A DNA stretch of 38,060 nucleotides, from assembly GCA_028713155.1 (NCBI GenBank), contig JAQTPA010000012.1, forward strand, positions 1-38,060, given 5' to 3'. Of this stretch, positions 6,150-13,621 are shown piece by piece. The notes below the pieces were generated by a model. That model ran no database searches. It was given only the letters and a program-made list of their open reading frames with translations, and had not been told where the DNA came from. The translations under genes were made by a program, and so were the position numbers. This DNA is from Candidatus Omnitrophota bacterium (lineage in GTDB: Bacteria > Omnitrophota > Gorgyraeia > Gygaellales > Profunditerraquicolaceae). How positions within the stretch are numbered: position 1 is the first letter of the stretch; each line of letters opens with the position of its first letter.

Positions 6150-6530
6150 CTAACTTAAACTGACCAACGCTATGCCTACCACAATAAGAGCTATCCCCAT
6201 CCAGCGCTTAAGGCTAACCCTCTCTTTCAATATGAACCTGGAGGCTAAGGCGATAAATATATAATGCATACTGTCCGCGGAAAAGGCAAAGCTTAAATCT
6301 ACCTGGGATAAAACAAACAGCCATATACACAAAGAAATTAGGCTAAAGAGAAAACTGAGCCAAACCCGCGGTACCGCAATTAATTTAATAATAAACCTCA
6401 ATACTGCCCTGACATTGCCTCTCGGAGGGATTAAAGAATTAATGGCGGATTTTAAGAATAGCTGGTTTATAGTATCGCAGATGCTGGTCAGAGCGATCAG
6501 GAATAAAATAAAAACAAGTTTTTCTCTCAT
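6150..6530 (-). CDS. Small DMT/SMR-type half-transporter, subunit 2
   Basis: The track starts at 6608, but the ATG at 6528-6530 is preferred. It overlaps the upstream stop by four bases (ATGA) and yields MREKLVFILFLIALTSICDT, 126 aa with four hydrophobic helices and no odd basic N-terminal tail. The end (RFILKERVSLKRWMGIALIVVGIALV) is the typical EamA/SMR closing repeat, with a conserved Glu before the last helix. These half-size proteins act as pairs: EbrAB, MdtIJ or ArnEF for drugs, polyamines or lipid-linked aminosugars. It pairs with the preceding gene. Substrate unknown. Confidence 0.82.
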   Translation of the reverse strand: MREKLVFILFLIALTSICDTINQLFLKSAINSLIPPRGNVRAVLRFIIKLIAVPRVWLSFLFSLISLCIWLFVLSQVDLSFAFSADSMHYIFIALASRFILKERVSLKRWMGIALIVVGIALVSLS

Positions 6531-6943
6531 TCTAAAACCCGCCCTTTCTCTGAGGTGCTTAAGGAAACAAGGACGACTCCGAGCAGTATAAACAAAACCC
6601 CTCCCCACCTAAAAAGGCTTACCTTTTCATGCAGGAAGATGATGGAAGCTAAGGGTATGAGTATATAACTAAAACTACAGATGGGAACGGCGACGCTTAA
6701 ATCAACCCTGGAAAGCAGGCTAGACCAGAGAATAAATGTGCCTACAACTAATACCAGGCCGATCAAGAGGAAGGGAGAGGAAAAAACATTCTGCAGGAAA
6801 ACAAAGAGTTCAGAGGAGTTGGTTATAACTACCCCCTCCTCAAGAAGAGTGCTTTTTTTAAAACAAAGATGAATAAACGTTTCCAGGAAATCGGTCAGGA
6901 CAAGGAAGAACAACAGTTTAAAGGTGAGCTTGTTTTTAAACAT
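6527..6943 (-). CDS. Small DMT/SMR-type half-transporter, subunit 1
   Basis: A 138-aa membrane protein with four predicted helices, organised like its partner: a helix at 7-25, a loop, helices near 55-75 and 80-105, and the closing motif IIFLHEKVSLFRWGGVLFILLGVVLV. The two proteins are clear paralogues, and the genes overlap by four bases, so a heterodimer is likely. A divergent DegT-type aminotransferase gene starts 119 bp away. The pair plus aminotransferase recalls ArnB with ArnEF, in which an aminosugar is made and then flipped on its lipid carrier, but the rest of that pathway is missing here. Confidence 0.82.
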   Translation of the reverse strand: MFKNKLTFKLLFFLVLTDFLETFIHLCFKKSTLLEEGVVITNSSELFVFLQNVFSSPFLLIGLVLVVGTFILWSSLLSRVDLSVAVPICSFSYILIPLASIIFLHEKVSLFRWGGVLFILLGVVLVSLSTSEKGRVLE

Positions 6944-6966
6944 TTATACCGGTTTCCAATAGGATT

Positions 6967-6995
6967 ATTATAACCTGAACTTAAAGACTTAGTAA
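6967..6995 (-). promoter_or_regulatory. Possible promoter of the half-transporter pair
   Basis: On the minus strand TATAAT (6967-6972) is exact, with a weak -35 TTACTA (6990-6995) at 17 nt. It lies 23 nt before the start codon of subunit 1. Confidence 0.45.
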
Positions 6996-7012
6996 TGATT
7001 AAATAACTCCGC

Positions 7013-7041
7013 TTGCTTTTGGAAGTATTCTAGCATAAAAT
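7013..7041 (+). promoter_or_regulatory. Promoter of the DegT-type gene
   Basis: TTGCTT (7013-7018), 17 nt, TAAAAT (7036-7041) on the plus strand, 20 nt before the ATG at 7062. The short untranslated leader has no clear Shine-Dalgarno sequence. Confidence 0.55.
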
Positions 7042-7061
7042 GTATAAAAAGATAATGTAAA

Positions 7062-8279
7062 ATGAGTTTATTTCGAGAGATACCACCCACAGCCGGCCTA
7101 CCCATTTACGCAGGAGAACTTTTCTCTGCTTTCTTTAAAAGAAACCAGCGCGGTTCTTTGGAGGAAGACTTTAAAAACTACCTGGGAGTGCCCTATGCGG
7201 CTGTAACTTATTCGGGGACAGCTGCTTTTTACCTTATCCTGGAGGCCCTGAAAACCCTCTCTCCTAAAAAAACCCTGGTTATCCCTTCTTTTATCTGCCC
7301 CCTTATCCCATTGGCCATAAAAAGAGCGGGATTAAAAGTTTTAGTCTGCGATATTAATCGGGATAATTTTAATTTTGAGGCTAACCAGATAAAAGAATTG
7401 TGTTTCAGGAACCGGGATATCCTGGCAATTGTGCCTGTCCACCTTGCCGGTATACCCGTAGATGTGGCAGCGCTGCAAAAAATAGCCCGGGAAAACAATT
7501 TCTTCATTATTGAAGATTGCGCGCAGAGCTTAGGCGCACTTTATCGGGATAAAAAAACGGGGACCTCTGGAGACTTTGCTTTTTTCAGCCTTTGCCGGGG
7601 TAAAGGGCTGACTATCTATGAAGGCGGGGTATTAATTTGTAAACATGAATTTATCCCCGCGGTTAGCGCCGCAATCAAGAGCTTCGTAAAAGAAGATTTT
7701 TTTTCTGAAAATATAAAAATACTGGAGTTATTCGGTTACTGGATTTTCTACCGACCGCTGCTTTTTTGGTTCGCCTTCAGTCTGCCGCAAATTTTCTGGG
7801 AAATACAGGGTAAGGCTGAAAAAGCGTTCATTGAATATTTTACTATTGATTTTTCCTTACATAAGGTGTCCGAAATAAGAAAAAGGCTGGGCCAGGCGAT
7901 TTTCCCGCGCCTGGAAACGCAAATCTCTAAGCAAAGGCAGATTGCCTCTGGCTATATATCGGGCTTAAAAGACAGAAAGGGTATAAAATTAATTACTGAG
8001 GCTGACGGCGACTCTTCAAATTACCCTTATCTTACTCTACTCTTTGACGATCCGGCGAAGCGCGACAGGGCGCTGCATATTTTTAAAGGCTCCGGTCTCG
8101 GGCTAGCCCGGATTTATCTTTCGGCAATCACGGATTATGGTTATCTGAAAGATATCGTCGGGGATCAACCCTGCCCTAACGCCCGCTATGTCGCCAGAAA
8201 CCATATCACCCTAAGCACAAGTAGTTTTCTCAGGCCTGAAGAGCTGGATTCCGCAATAGACAAGCTAAAGAAAATATAG
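7062..8279 (+). CDS. DegT/DnrJ/EryC1/StrS-family PLP aminotransferase
   Basis: A 405-aa fold-type I PLP enzyme. It shows YSGTAAFYLIL (phosphate-binding region, about 50-60), EDCAQSLGA with the cofactor-binding Asp at about 152, and the Schiff-base lysine in CRGKGLTIYEGG (K181). The family makes aminosugars on nucleotide-linked ketosugars. This member is longer in the middle (residues 210-260 are hydrophobic and aromatic, YWIFYRPLLFWFAF), which suggests a membrane-associated or lipid-linked substrate. It is one of only two clear plus-strand genes, divergent from the half-transporter pair. No sugar nucleotide enzymes are nearby, so the substrate stays open. Confidence 0.9.
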   Translation: MSLFREIPPTAGLPIYAGELFSAFFKRNQRGSLEEDFKNYLGVPYAAVTYSGTAAFYLILEALKTLSPKKTLVIPSFICPLIPLAIKRAGLKVLVCDINRDNFNFEANQIKELCFRNRDILAIVPVHLAGIPVDVAALQKIARENNFFIIEDCAQSLGALYRDKKTGTSGDFAFFSLCRGKGLTIYEGGVLICKHEFIPAVSAAIKSFVKEDFFSENIKILELFGYWIFYRPLLFWFAFSLPQIFWEIQGKAEKAFIEYFTIDFSLHKVSEIRKRLGQAIFPRLETQISKQRQIASGYISGLKDRKGIKLITEADGDSSNYPYLTLLFDDPAKRDRALHIFKGSGLGLARIYLSAITDYGYLKDIVGDQPCPNARYVARNHITLSTSSFLRPEELDSAIDKLKKI

Positions 8280-8301
8280 GGATTGGATAAATTAACCGCG
8301 G

Positions 8302-9228
8302 CTAAATCAGGGCTTCCAGTATCTTAAGGTTAGTTGATTCATTGAGCCTGGTTATCTCTTCTTCGGGAAACTTATCTGCCCCGACCTCTTTCGGATGATC
8401 CAGCCGAGAGAGGACACCTTTTAATCTTCCGGAAACAGAAATTTTTGAATAATCACCGGTAATATCCAGACCCGCTATATCCAGGTTTTCTTTGATTAAT
8501 TTAAGCAGCATGAGAAGTTCATCCAGCGCTAATTTGCCCTCCTCCCAATTAGTCAGGGCATATTCATTTTTAAGGCAATCTTTATCTATAGAGACATAAA
8601 CATTCTTTACGGCCAGCCTGCCGATAGCTTTAAGGAAAAAATCCTTTAAATTCTTTCCCCTAAGCTCATCCCAGTAAATCCTGCTGCGCAGGAAACTTTC
8701 TTCAACTCTTAAAGAAATGTTTTCGGGGATTTTTCTTAAAAAAACCAGAGAAGGACTGTGGCTATAAGGATAGATTTCTAACCTATCTTTGCTAAGCGCA
8801 TTCAAGTTAGCGCTTTGAATCCAGGGACAGGAAATATCACCGGAGGCTATGCCGATCAACAGGCATTTCAGGATATTTTTTTTCCTTAAGGCCTCGGTAA
8901 CCCAGGAGCCGCAGCCAAAACGGGGAGGCAGAATATCCCAGTCTGGGTGCAGGTCAAAAACAATGAGCGAAATGGGTCTTTTAAATTCAGCCAATAATAG
9001 CGGGGTTAGATGATGAAAATCCCCTGACCCGATAAAAGTAACGCTCTGACCGGATGTTTCTCTTATGCGCTCGGCAACAGCATCCTTCGTGCGGCCATTC
9101 ATCCAAAGCCGGGCCTGGGGAGCTAAATCTCGCAGATTAACAACCTTATGCGGATATTTTTGCAGTAAATTCTTTTGCTTGCTTACGCTTGCGTCAAAAT
9201 CCAGGATACGAATATTTTGGCTTAGCAT
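8302..9228 (-). CDS. Arginase/agmatinase-fold metallohydrolase
   Basis: A 308-aa protein with the metal-ligand pattern of the ureohydrolase superfamily in order: GSGDFHHLT (in place of GGDHS), FDLHPDWD (DxHxD), SIDKDCL (SxDxD) and a later DITGDYS. The superfamily binds two Mn ions and hydrolyses guanidino groups (arginase, agmatinase, formiminoglutamase) or, in related folds, deacetylates. The divergent motifs and 308-aa length do not point to one substrate. It follows a 34-aa peptide gene and an HAD phosphatase in the same direction. There is no Shine-Dalgarno; a TAAAAT box 10 nt before the ATG could give a leaderless mRNA, but its -35 is poor. Confidence 0.8.
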   Translation of the reverse strand: MLSQNIRILDFDASVSKQKNLLQKYPHKVVNLRDLAPQARLWMNGRTKDAVAERIRETSGQSVTFIGSGDFHHLTPLLLAEFKRPISLIVFDLHPDWDILPPRFGCGSWVTEALRKKNILKCLLIGIASGDISCPWIQSANLNALSKDRLEIYPYSHSPSLVFLRKIPENISLRVEESFLRSRIYWDELRGKNLKDFFLKAIGRLAVKNVYVSIDKDCLKNEYALTNWEEGKLALDELLMLLKLIKENLDIAGLDITGDYSKISVSGRLKGVLSRLDHPKEVGADKFPEEEITRLNESTNLKILEALI

Positions 9229-9241
9229 AAAGGAAGGGATT

Positions 9242-9346
9242 TTAAGATTTATTGAAAGCCCTGGAAGGAGTTTCCTCTAATCCCGTTCTCCTGCCGGGGG
9301 GAGGAGTTTTCTGTTTTATTTTTTTATTGATTAATTTTTCACTCAC
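9242..9346 (-). CDS. 34-aa conserved-looking peptide, translationally coupled to the HAD gene
   Basis: Not in the track. A GTG at 9344-9346 overlaps the HAD stop codon by three bases (GTGA), with AGGAG six bases upstream. The frame reads MSEKLINKKIKQKTPPPGRR, then TGLEETPSRAFNKS and TAA. The Lys-rich start and the Pro/Gly/Arg centre look like a structured small protein or a binding tail, not random sequence. The overlap type, ribosome-binding site and tight fit all argue for expression. I do not recognise the family. Its neighbours are an HAD phosphatase and an arginase-fold enzyme, one of which could be its partner. Confidence 0.65.
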   Translation of the reverse strand: MSEKLINKKIKQKTPPPGRRTGLEETPSRAFNKS

Positions 9347-10005
9347 ACAAAACTCCTTTTAAAATAATCATACACATCCTTTAAAGACTCATAGGCAAAA
9401 CAGGTGAGCTTTTTATCCTGAAAGTACTTAAGCAGCTGATCTTTGGCAAAGACTATGTCCGCGTATTGCGAAGGGCATATGTCTGAACGGCCGTCGCCTA
9501 TATATATTATTATAGAATCCGCAGTTATGTTTGCCAAGAGATTTTTTGTCTTGCAGTGGGCGCAGACCTGGCATTTTTTACTCCGGAAAGGAAAATAAGG
9601 AACCAGCCTATCTTTAGCGAATTTCAACTTATTGGAATAAATCTTTAAATTCTTTATGGAATTAAAACCTAATATGCGTTTTAAGATATAATCAAAATTA
9701 TCGCTTAATACGAGCATCTTTATCTTGCTTGCGGAAAGCGCTTTTACTATTTTTTTAAAATAAGGGTCTAATTTTATACTGGATAAATATTTATCCAGCG
9801 CGCGCTTGGTAATGCTTATACCGTTTATCTGGCCCTTTAGGCAGGCGTGCGAGCCAATCTTGCCCCTTTGCCAATCTTTTTCCAGTTTTACCCATAAGTC
9901 ATCCCGGGAAAAACGGGGCAACATATTATCAAAGACATCACAGGTGGCGATAGTGTTGTCAAAATCAAAAAAAACTACGCACTTTTCCGGGTTGATTAAT
10001 TTCAT
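9343..10005 (-). CDS. HAD-superfamily phosphatase (SerB/MtnX-like)
   Basis: A 220-aa protein. Motif I is FFDFDNTIA with nucleophile D14 and acid D16, motif II is VLSDN, and motif IV is GDGRSD near residue 172. The helical cap and the YADIVFAKDQL ending resemble MtnX and phosphoserine-phosphatase-like enzymes. It also has an unusual CxxCxxC (CQVCAHC) near residue 145 that could bind a metal. The family removes phosphate from small molecules; the substrate is unknown. The gene starts 14 nt after the radical SAM gene and its stop is overlapped by the 34-aa peptide gene. Confidence 0.85.
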   Translation of the reverse strand: MKLINPEKCVVFFDFDNTIATCDVFDNMLPRFSRDDLWVKLEKDWQRGKIGSHACLKGQINGISITKRALDKYLSSIKLDPYFKKIVKALSASKIKMLVLSDNFDYILKRILGFNSIKNLKIYSNKLKFAKDRLVPYFPFRSKKCQVCAHCKTKNLLANITADSIIIYIGDGRSDICPSQYADIVFAKDQLLKYFQDKKLTCFAYESLKDVYDYFKRSFV

Positions 10006-10019
10006 TTTAGGTCTTTAGG

Positions 10020-11030
10020 CTAGTTGAATCTGCCTGGTAATTCCTCCTGGCAATAAACACATCTATTTATTTTTATATTATACTCCGAAATATTAAAATA
10101 TTCCCGCTTAACCAATCTTTTCTTGCAGGCAGGGCAATAAGTATCATTCCCCCAGCCGGAGACATTACCCACATAGACGAAGTTTAAGCCTGCCTGAAGG
10201 CCTATAGCTAAAGCTTTCTTAAGCGTTATTTCAGGCGTAGGGCCGTATCCGGTAAATTTGTAATCCGGATGAAAGCGCGATATATGCCAGGGCATGTTTT
10301 TATCCACGCCGGCAATAAACCGGGCAATGCCGGAGAGATCTTCCTCGGAATCATTCTCCCCCGGGATAACCAGAGTAGTCAACTCTACCCAAATTCCGGA
10401 TTCTTTCATCAGCCGGATAGAATCTAACACCGGTCTTAGGCTTCCCGCGCAGTTTTTTTTATACGCAGCCTCGTTAAAAAACTTCAAATCCACGTTGGCA
10501 GCGTCTAAGTACGGCTGGATCATATTAATGCATTCTTTGGTCATATAGCCGTTAGAGACAAAAACATTGCTTAAGCCTTTTTCTTTAGCGATCTTAGCGG
10601 TCTCATAGGCGTATTCAAAGAATATTGTCGGCTCGGTATAGGTATAGGATATGCTTTTACAGCCATTTCTTAAAGCCTCTTCTACTATGTCGCCAGGCGA
10701 AAATTCATCTTCTCCTAAATGAGCGCCATCCTTAAATGACTGCTGCGAGATCTCCCAATTCTGGCAAAATCCGCAGCGGAAATTACAGCCGAATGTCGCT
10801 ATGGAGAAACTGCTTGAGCCGGGTAAAAAATGATAGAGCGGTTTTTTTTCAATGGGGTCAATCTGCGCGCTGACGACATTCCCGTAGGCGTGGGTATACA
10901 ATATTCCGTCAATGTTCTCCCTCACCCCGCAAAAACCGAATTTCTGGTTGTCAATTTTGCAATGGTGGCTGCACAGACAACAATGCACTGCTTTTCCGTC
11001 TAATTTTTCATAAAGGAAAGCTTCTTTCAT
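10020..11030 (-). CDS. AmmeMemoRadiSam-type radical SAM enzyme (PflA-like)
   Basis: A 336-aa radical SAM protein. The Fe-S-binding CX3CX2C is GCNFRCGFCQNW (C82, C86, C89). An N-terminal Cys-rich segment (CCLCSHHCKI then FGFCGVRE) is the hallmark of this PflA-related family. The C-terminus adds a zinc-ribbon-like set (YCPACKKRL then RCVYCQEEL). The family is usually found with AMMECR1 and MEMO proteins and has no settled function; neither partner is in this window. Instead it overlaps a PP-loop ATPase gene by four bases (ATGA). It may modify a nucleotide, protein or metabolite together with that ATPase. Confidence 0.9.
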   Translation of the reverse strand: MKEAFLYEKLDGKAVHCCLCSHHCKIDNQKFGFCGVRENIDGILYTHAYGNVVSAQIDPIEKKPLYHFLPGSSSFSIATFGCNFRCGFCQNWEISQQSFKDGAHLGEDEFSPGDIVEEALRNGCKSISYTYTEPTIFFEYAYETAKIAKEKGLSNVFVSNGYMTKECINMIQPYLDAANVDLKFFNEAAYKKNCAGSLRPVLDSIRLMKESGIWVELTTLVIPGENDSEEDLSGIARFIAGVDKNMPWHISRFHPDYKFTGYGPTPEITLKKALAIGLQAGLNFVYVGNVSGWGNDTYCPACKKRLVKREYFNISEYNIKINRCVYCQEELPGRFN

Positions 11031-12025
11031 AACCTTAAGGCCTTTAGCGCAGGCTCACCAAGAGGAGAAACTTCTAAAGCTAGGGGGCTGTCTCCTTTTT
11101 TATGATAAATTATCCTGGCGCCTTGCGTTGTGTTTAAATCGCAATAACGGCAGGCTATCGCTGAAGAAAGCCGGATTAATTCCGGACTAAATTCTCCCCT
11201 GCCCAAACAGGTCGGCCCGGCCAGCTCTTTACCAGGCATAAATAAATAGTCGCCGCTACCGGCCAACCTCTCTAATTCCTGATTTTCTCCCTCGTTACGA
11301 CCAACAATTAACTTTGATTGTTTAGACAACCTAAAATGCCTGCCTATTTTTAATAATCCTACGTTTTCTATATTGAGCGCCCGGCAGTTAATTAAGTCTT
11401 TAAGCCTGTTGGAGAATCGCGGGTCGGTCAACAGGCAGCCGCCGGCGGGATTAGGATAGTTAGCGATATGAAATTCTTTGGCTAATTTAATCTGCGGCCG
11501 GCGTTCCCTACCGCTGAATTTAAAGAGCCTCTGGCGCTTAACCCACCCTTGTTTTTCCGGAAGAGTCTCCGGGAGTAGCCCGGCGCATAGGGGTCTGAGC
11601 AATAAACCTTCCAAGCCACTTTCTTTTTCTATAATCTCAAGCGCCTTGCGGTGTTGCGACATGGGCCTCTGGCCCAGGACTTCTCCGGTTACGATAAATT
11701 GCGCGCCTAAAGGTTCCAGTAACTCTTTGGCTCTTTTTAACATAAAAATCCGGCAGTCTATGCAAGGATTCATATTTGCACCAAAACCGTATTTAGGCTT
11801 TAAGACTAACTCTAAAAAGCCAACACCTAAATCAACAGTCTTTAAATCTTTGCCTAAGCTGTTCTTTGTCAGGGCCTCTGCGCCGGCAATTCCCGGAGAC
11901 TGATTTTTACGCTGGCAAAAAGGAATTTTGAAATTTAAAGGCCACACGTCAATACCCTGCTCTTGAATAATCCTGGCGGCTAGAATACTATCCAGACCGC
12001 CCGAAATCAAAGTAATCGCTCTCAT
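11027..12025 (-). CDS. PP-loop ATPase, ThiI/MnmA-like thiolation-type protein
   Basis: A 332-aa protein with the PP-loop SGGLDS at residues 8-13, an NPCIDCR cysteine pair (C88, C91), GEVLGQRPMSQ, and a further cysteine in PAGGCLLTD. These match the adenylating thiouridine-synthase style of the PP-loop superfamily (ThiI, MnmA). Known members activate tRNA uridine with ATP for sulfur transfer. A C-terminal region after about residue 200 has another pair (CRYC). No THUMP domain is visible, so it is not a classical ThiI. The gene overlaps the radical SAM gene by four bases, which suggests joint action. The exact nucleoside is not predictable. Confidence 0.8.
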   Translation of the reverse strand: MRAITLISGGLDSILAARIIQEQGIDVWPLNFKIPFCQRKNQSPGIAGAEALTKNSLGKDLKTVDLGVGFLELVLKPKYGFGANMNPCIDCRIFMLKRAKELLEPLGAQFIVTGEVLGQRPMSQHRKALEIIEKESGLEGLLLRPLCAGLLPETLPEKQGWVKRQRLFKFSGRERRPQIKLAKEFHIANYPNPAGGCLLTDPRFSNRLKDLINCRALNIENVGLLKIGRHFRLSKQSKLIVGRNEGENQELERLAGSGDYLFMPGKELAGPTCLGRGEFSPELIRLSSAIACRYCDLNTTQGARIIYHKKGDSPLALEVSPLGEPALKALRL

Positions 12026-12061
12026 GGCCTTAAATAAGATTTTGGGAAAAGGGTTTTTAAC

Positions 12062-12802
12062 TTAAGAATGTAACAGTTGTTTAACCAGGCCCATAAAGAT
12101 GATTCCGCACAAAAAGGCGACGAATGCCAGAGTTGCCTTCTTCTGGTTACTCTCCTTATGTATCTCGGGGATAAGGTCAGAGGTAGCGATATAAATAAAC
12201 CCGCCTGCAGTCAGGGGCATAACAAAGCTGGTGAAACCATGCACAATGTCGGCAATAAAATAACCGGTAAGAGCGCCCAGGACCGCCGTTAAAGCCGAGA
12301 TAAAATTAAAGAACAGCGCCTTCTTGCGCGTGAACCCGCCGTAAACCAACACTCCAAAATCACCCAGTTCCTGCGGTATCTCATGCAAGATTATCGCCAC
12401 CGTTGTCGCCCACCCCATGCTGAAAGAAACAGTAAAGCTTACAGCAATCATAATCCCGTCAAAGAAATTATGCACCGCATCTCCGGCAATATTCAAATAA
12501 GTAAAAGCGTGGATCGAACAATGCCCTTCATGGCAATGGCGCCAGTGAAAATACCTTTCCATCAGGAAAAATAATACTATCCCCAGGATAGTGTAATAGA
12601 AAACAACCGTGGCATTAAGCCTCTCGATTGCTTCGGGCAAAATATGCAGGAAAGCTCCGCCGATAAGCGCTCCGGCGCTAAACCCCAGGAGATAAAAGAT
12701 AATCTTGTGCAACAACCTATCTTTTATTGCCAGGGTGATAACGCCGATAAGCGAGATAATGCTGACAAAAAATGTGCTTAAAAGAATCCAGCCCAGGACC
12801 AT
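12062..12802 (-). CDS. ZIP-family divalent metal transporter
   Basis: A 246-aa membrane protein with eight hydrophobic segments. The metal-path motifs HNFFDG (111-116, helix 4) and HEIPQELGD (140-148, helix 5) are intact, as in ZupT/ZIP transporters. A His/Cys-rich cytoplasmic loop (HWRHCHEGHCSIH, 86-98) precedes them. ZIP proteins bring Zn, Fe or Mn into the cytoplasm. It follows a 26-aa basic peptide gene and lies before the PP-loop gene, 36 nt away. No obvious metal operator is seen upstream. Confidence 0.92.
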   Translation of the reverse strand: MVLGWILLSTFFVSIISLIGVITLAIKDRLLHKIIFYLLGFSAGALIGGAFLHILPEAIERLNATVVFYYTILGIVLFFLMERYFHWRHCHEGHCSIHAFTYLNIAGDAVHNFFDGIMIAVSFTVSFSMGWATTVAIILHEIPQELGDFGVLVYGGFTRKKALFFNFISALTAVLGALTGYFIADIVHGFTSFVMPLTAGGFIYIATSDLIPEIHKESNQKKATLAFVAFLCGIIFMGLVKQLLHS

Positions 12803-12827
12803 AACCGTAACTTTGAAAAGCTCCCTT

Positions 12828-12908
12828 TTAACCTAAATTCGGTTTTCTGCCTTTATTGGCTTTTTTGGAACGCCAGTTGAGCTTTCCCCTGCGTTTACGT
12901 TTTCCCAA
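12828..12908 (-). CDS. 26-aa very basic peptide, TTG start
   Basis: The minus strand reads, from a TTG at 12906-12908, (M)GKRKRRGKLNWRSKKANKGR and ends KPNLG. A G-rich ribosome-binding site (AAAGGGGGTAATT) precedes it. It overlaps the last 14 bases of the CsgG-like gene in another frame. Half the residues are Lys or Arg, and the KxNWRSKKANxGRKP pattern looks like tiny basic proteins I associate with Planctomycetes and Omnitrophota genomes; I cannot name a family with certainty. It is likely to bind RNA or ribosomes. The TTG start is the weakest part of the call. Confidence 0.6.
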   Translation of the reverse strand: MGKRKRRGKLNWRSKKANKGRKPNLG

Positions 12909-13563
12909 AATTACCCCCTTTGTAATAGCTCGCCGGGACATTCTGCACGATGTATTCGGCGGCTTCAATAATACACTTATTTATTGCCTCTCCCATCGAA
13001 GTATTGGTATAGGCAGCCAACCCTTCGTTTAAAACGTTTCCCCTGCGCGAATGGCTAGCCGGGCCGGTATCAACAGCCTGGCCGGAAACACGCCCTGAAA
13101 TCAATACCTTCGATGAGGCGGTATCAACAATACGGACATTTAAGGCAATGGTTGATTTATTGCCGGTAACGCCTAATAAGCTGCCCAGCGTACCGCTGGC
13201 AGCGCTGCCGCCGCCGCCGACACCCTCGCTTCCGCCGGAAGCGCGCGGTTCAAAATCTACCACTTCCGTCGCGATGATTAATTTTGCGCTCTTATGGGTA
13301 TTGTCCTTGGGGGAGATTATCAGGAAACGGTTGGTTTTATTCAGCCTGACTATAAGCATGTCCTGTAAGCCTGAACCTACATCAATAGTAGCCTTGGCCG
13401 CTTTAATTTCAAAATCAGCCACTACTATAGTAGTCTTGGGGCCCGAGTACGGAGGAAAAAACGCCCGGCCGATAAACTGGACAGGTTTATCGATAATCGC
13501 ACAACCTGCTAAGTTTATGATTAAAAAACCGCAACTGATAATTAAAAAACACTTAGGTTTCAT
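12895..13563 (-). CDS. CsgG-like lipoprotein
   Basis: A 222-aa protein with a lipoprotein signal peptide (lipobox LAGC, C21). The mature part starts with TTIVVADFEIKAAKATIDVG, the opening strand pattern of CsgG/TolB-N-like proteins, then has a Gly/Ser-rich insertion (about 108-125) and a C-terminal helix with GEAINKCIIEAAEYIV. CsgG forms outer-membrane secretion pores; many distant relatives are simple periplasmic lipoproteins of unknown role, and this short one may be such. No curli genes are nearby. The start codon has no Shine-Dalgarno and sits right after a hairpin. Confidence 0.8.
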   Translation of the reverse strand: MKPKCFLIISCGFLIINLAGCAIIDKPVQFIGRAFFPPYSGPKTTIVVADFEIKAAKATIDVGSGLQDMLIVRLNKTNRFLIISPKDNTHKSAKLIIATEVVDFEPRASGGSEGVGGGGSAASGTLGSLLGVTGNKSTIALNVRIVDTASSKVLISGRVSGQAVDTGPASHSRRGNVLNEGLAAYTNTSMGEAINKCIIEAAEYIVQNVPASYYKGGNFGKT

Positions 13564-13570
13564 TATACTA

Positions 13571-13593
13571 AAGGCAGGGCGTAACCCTGCCTT
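13571..13593 (-). terminator. Hairpin between the secreted protein and CsgG-like genes
   Basis: AAGGCAGGG-CGTAA-CCCTGCCTT, a perfect 9-bp stem, followed on the minus strand by TTTAGTATAATG. It may be a weak terminator or a 5' RNA structure controlling the CsgG-like start, 8 nt further. Confidence 0.55.
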
Positions 13594-13621
13594 GAATCTG
13601 TTTATTGTATATTTATATTGT

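Noticed and set aside
5971-6153. Plus-strand 60-aa ORF of the track
   Set aside because: It is the antisense of the leader ORF and crosses the promoter; no ribosome-binding site.
6531-6608. 26-residue extension of half-transporter subunit 2
   Set aside because: It is basic, overlaps the partner gene for 80 bases, and the ATGA-coupled ATG at 6530 is the normal arrangement.
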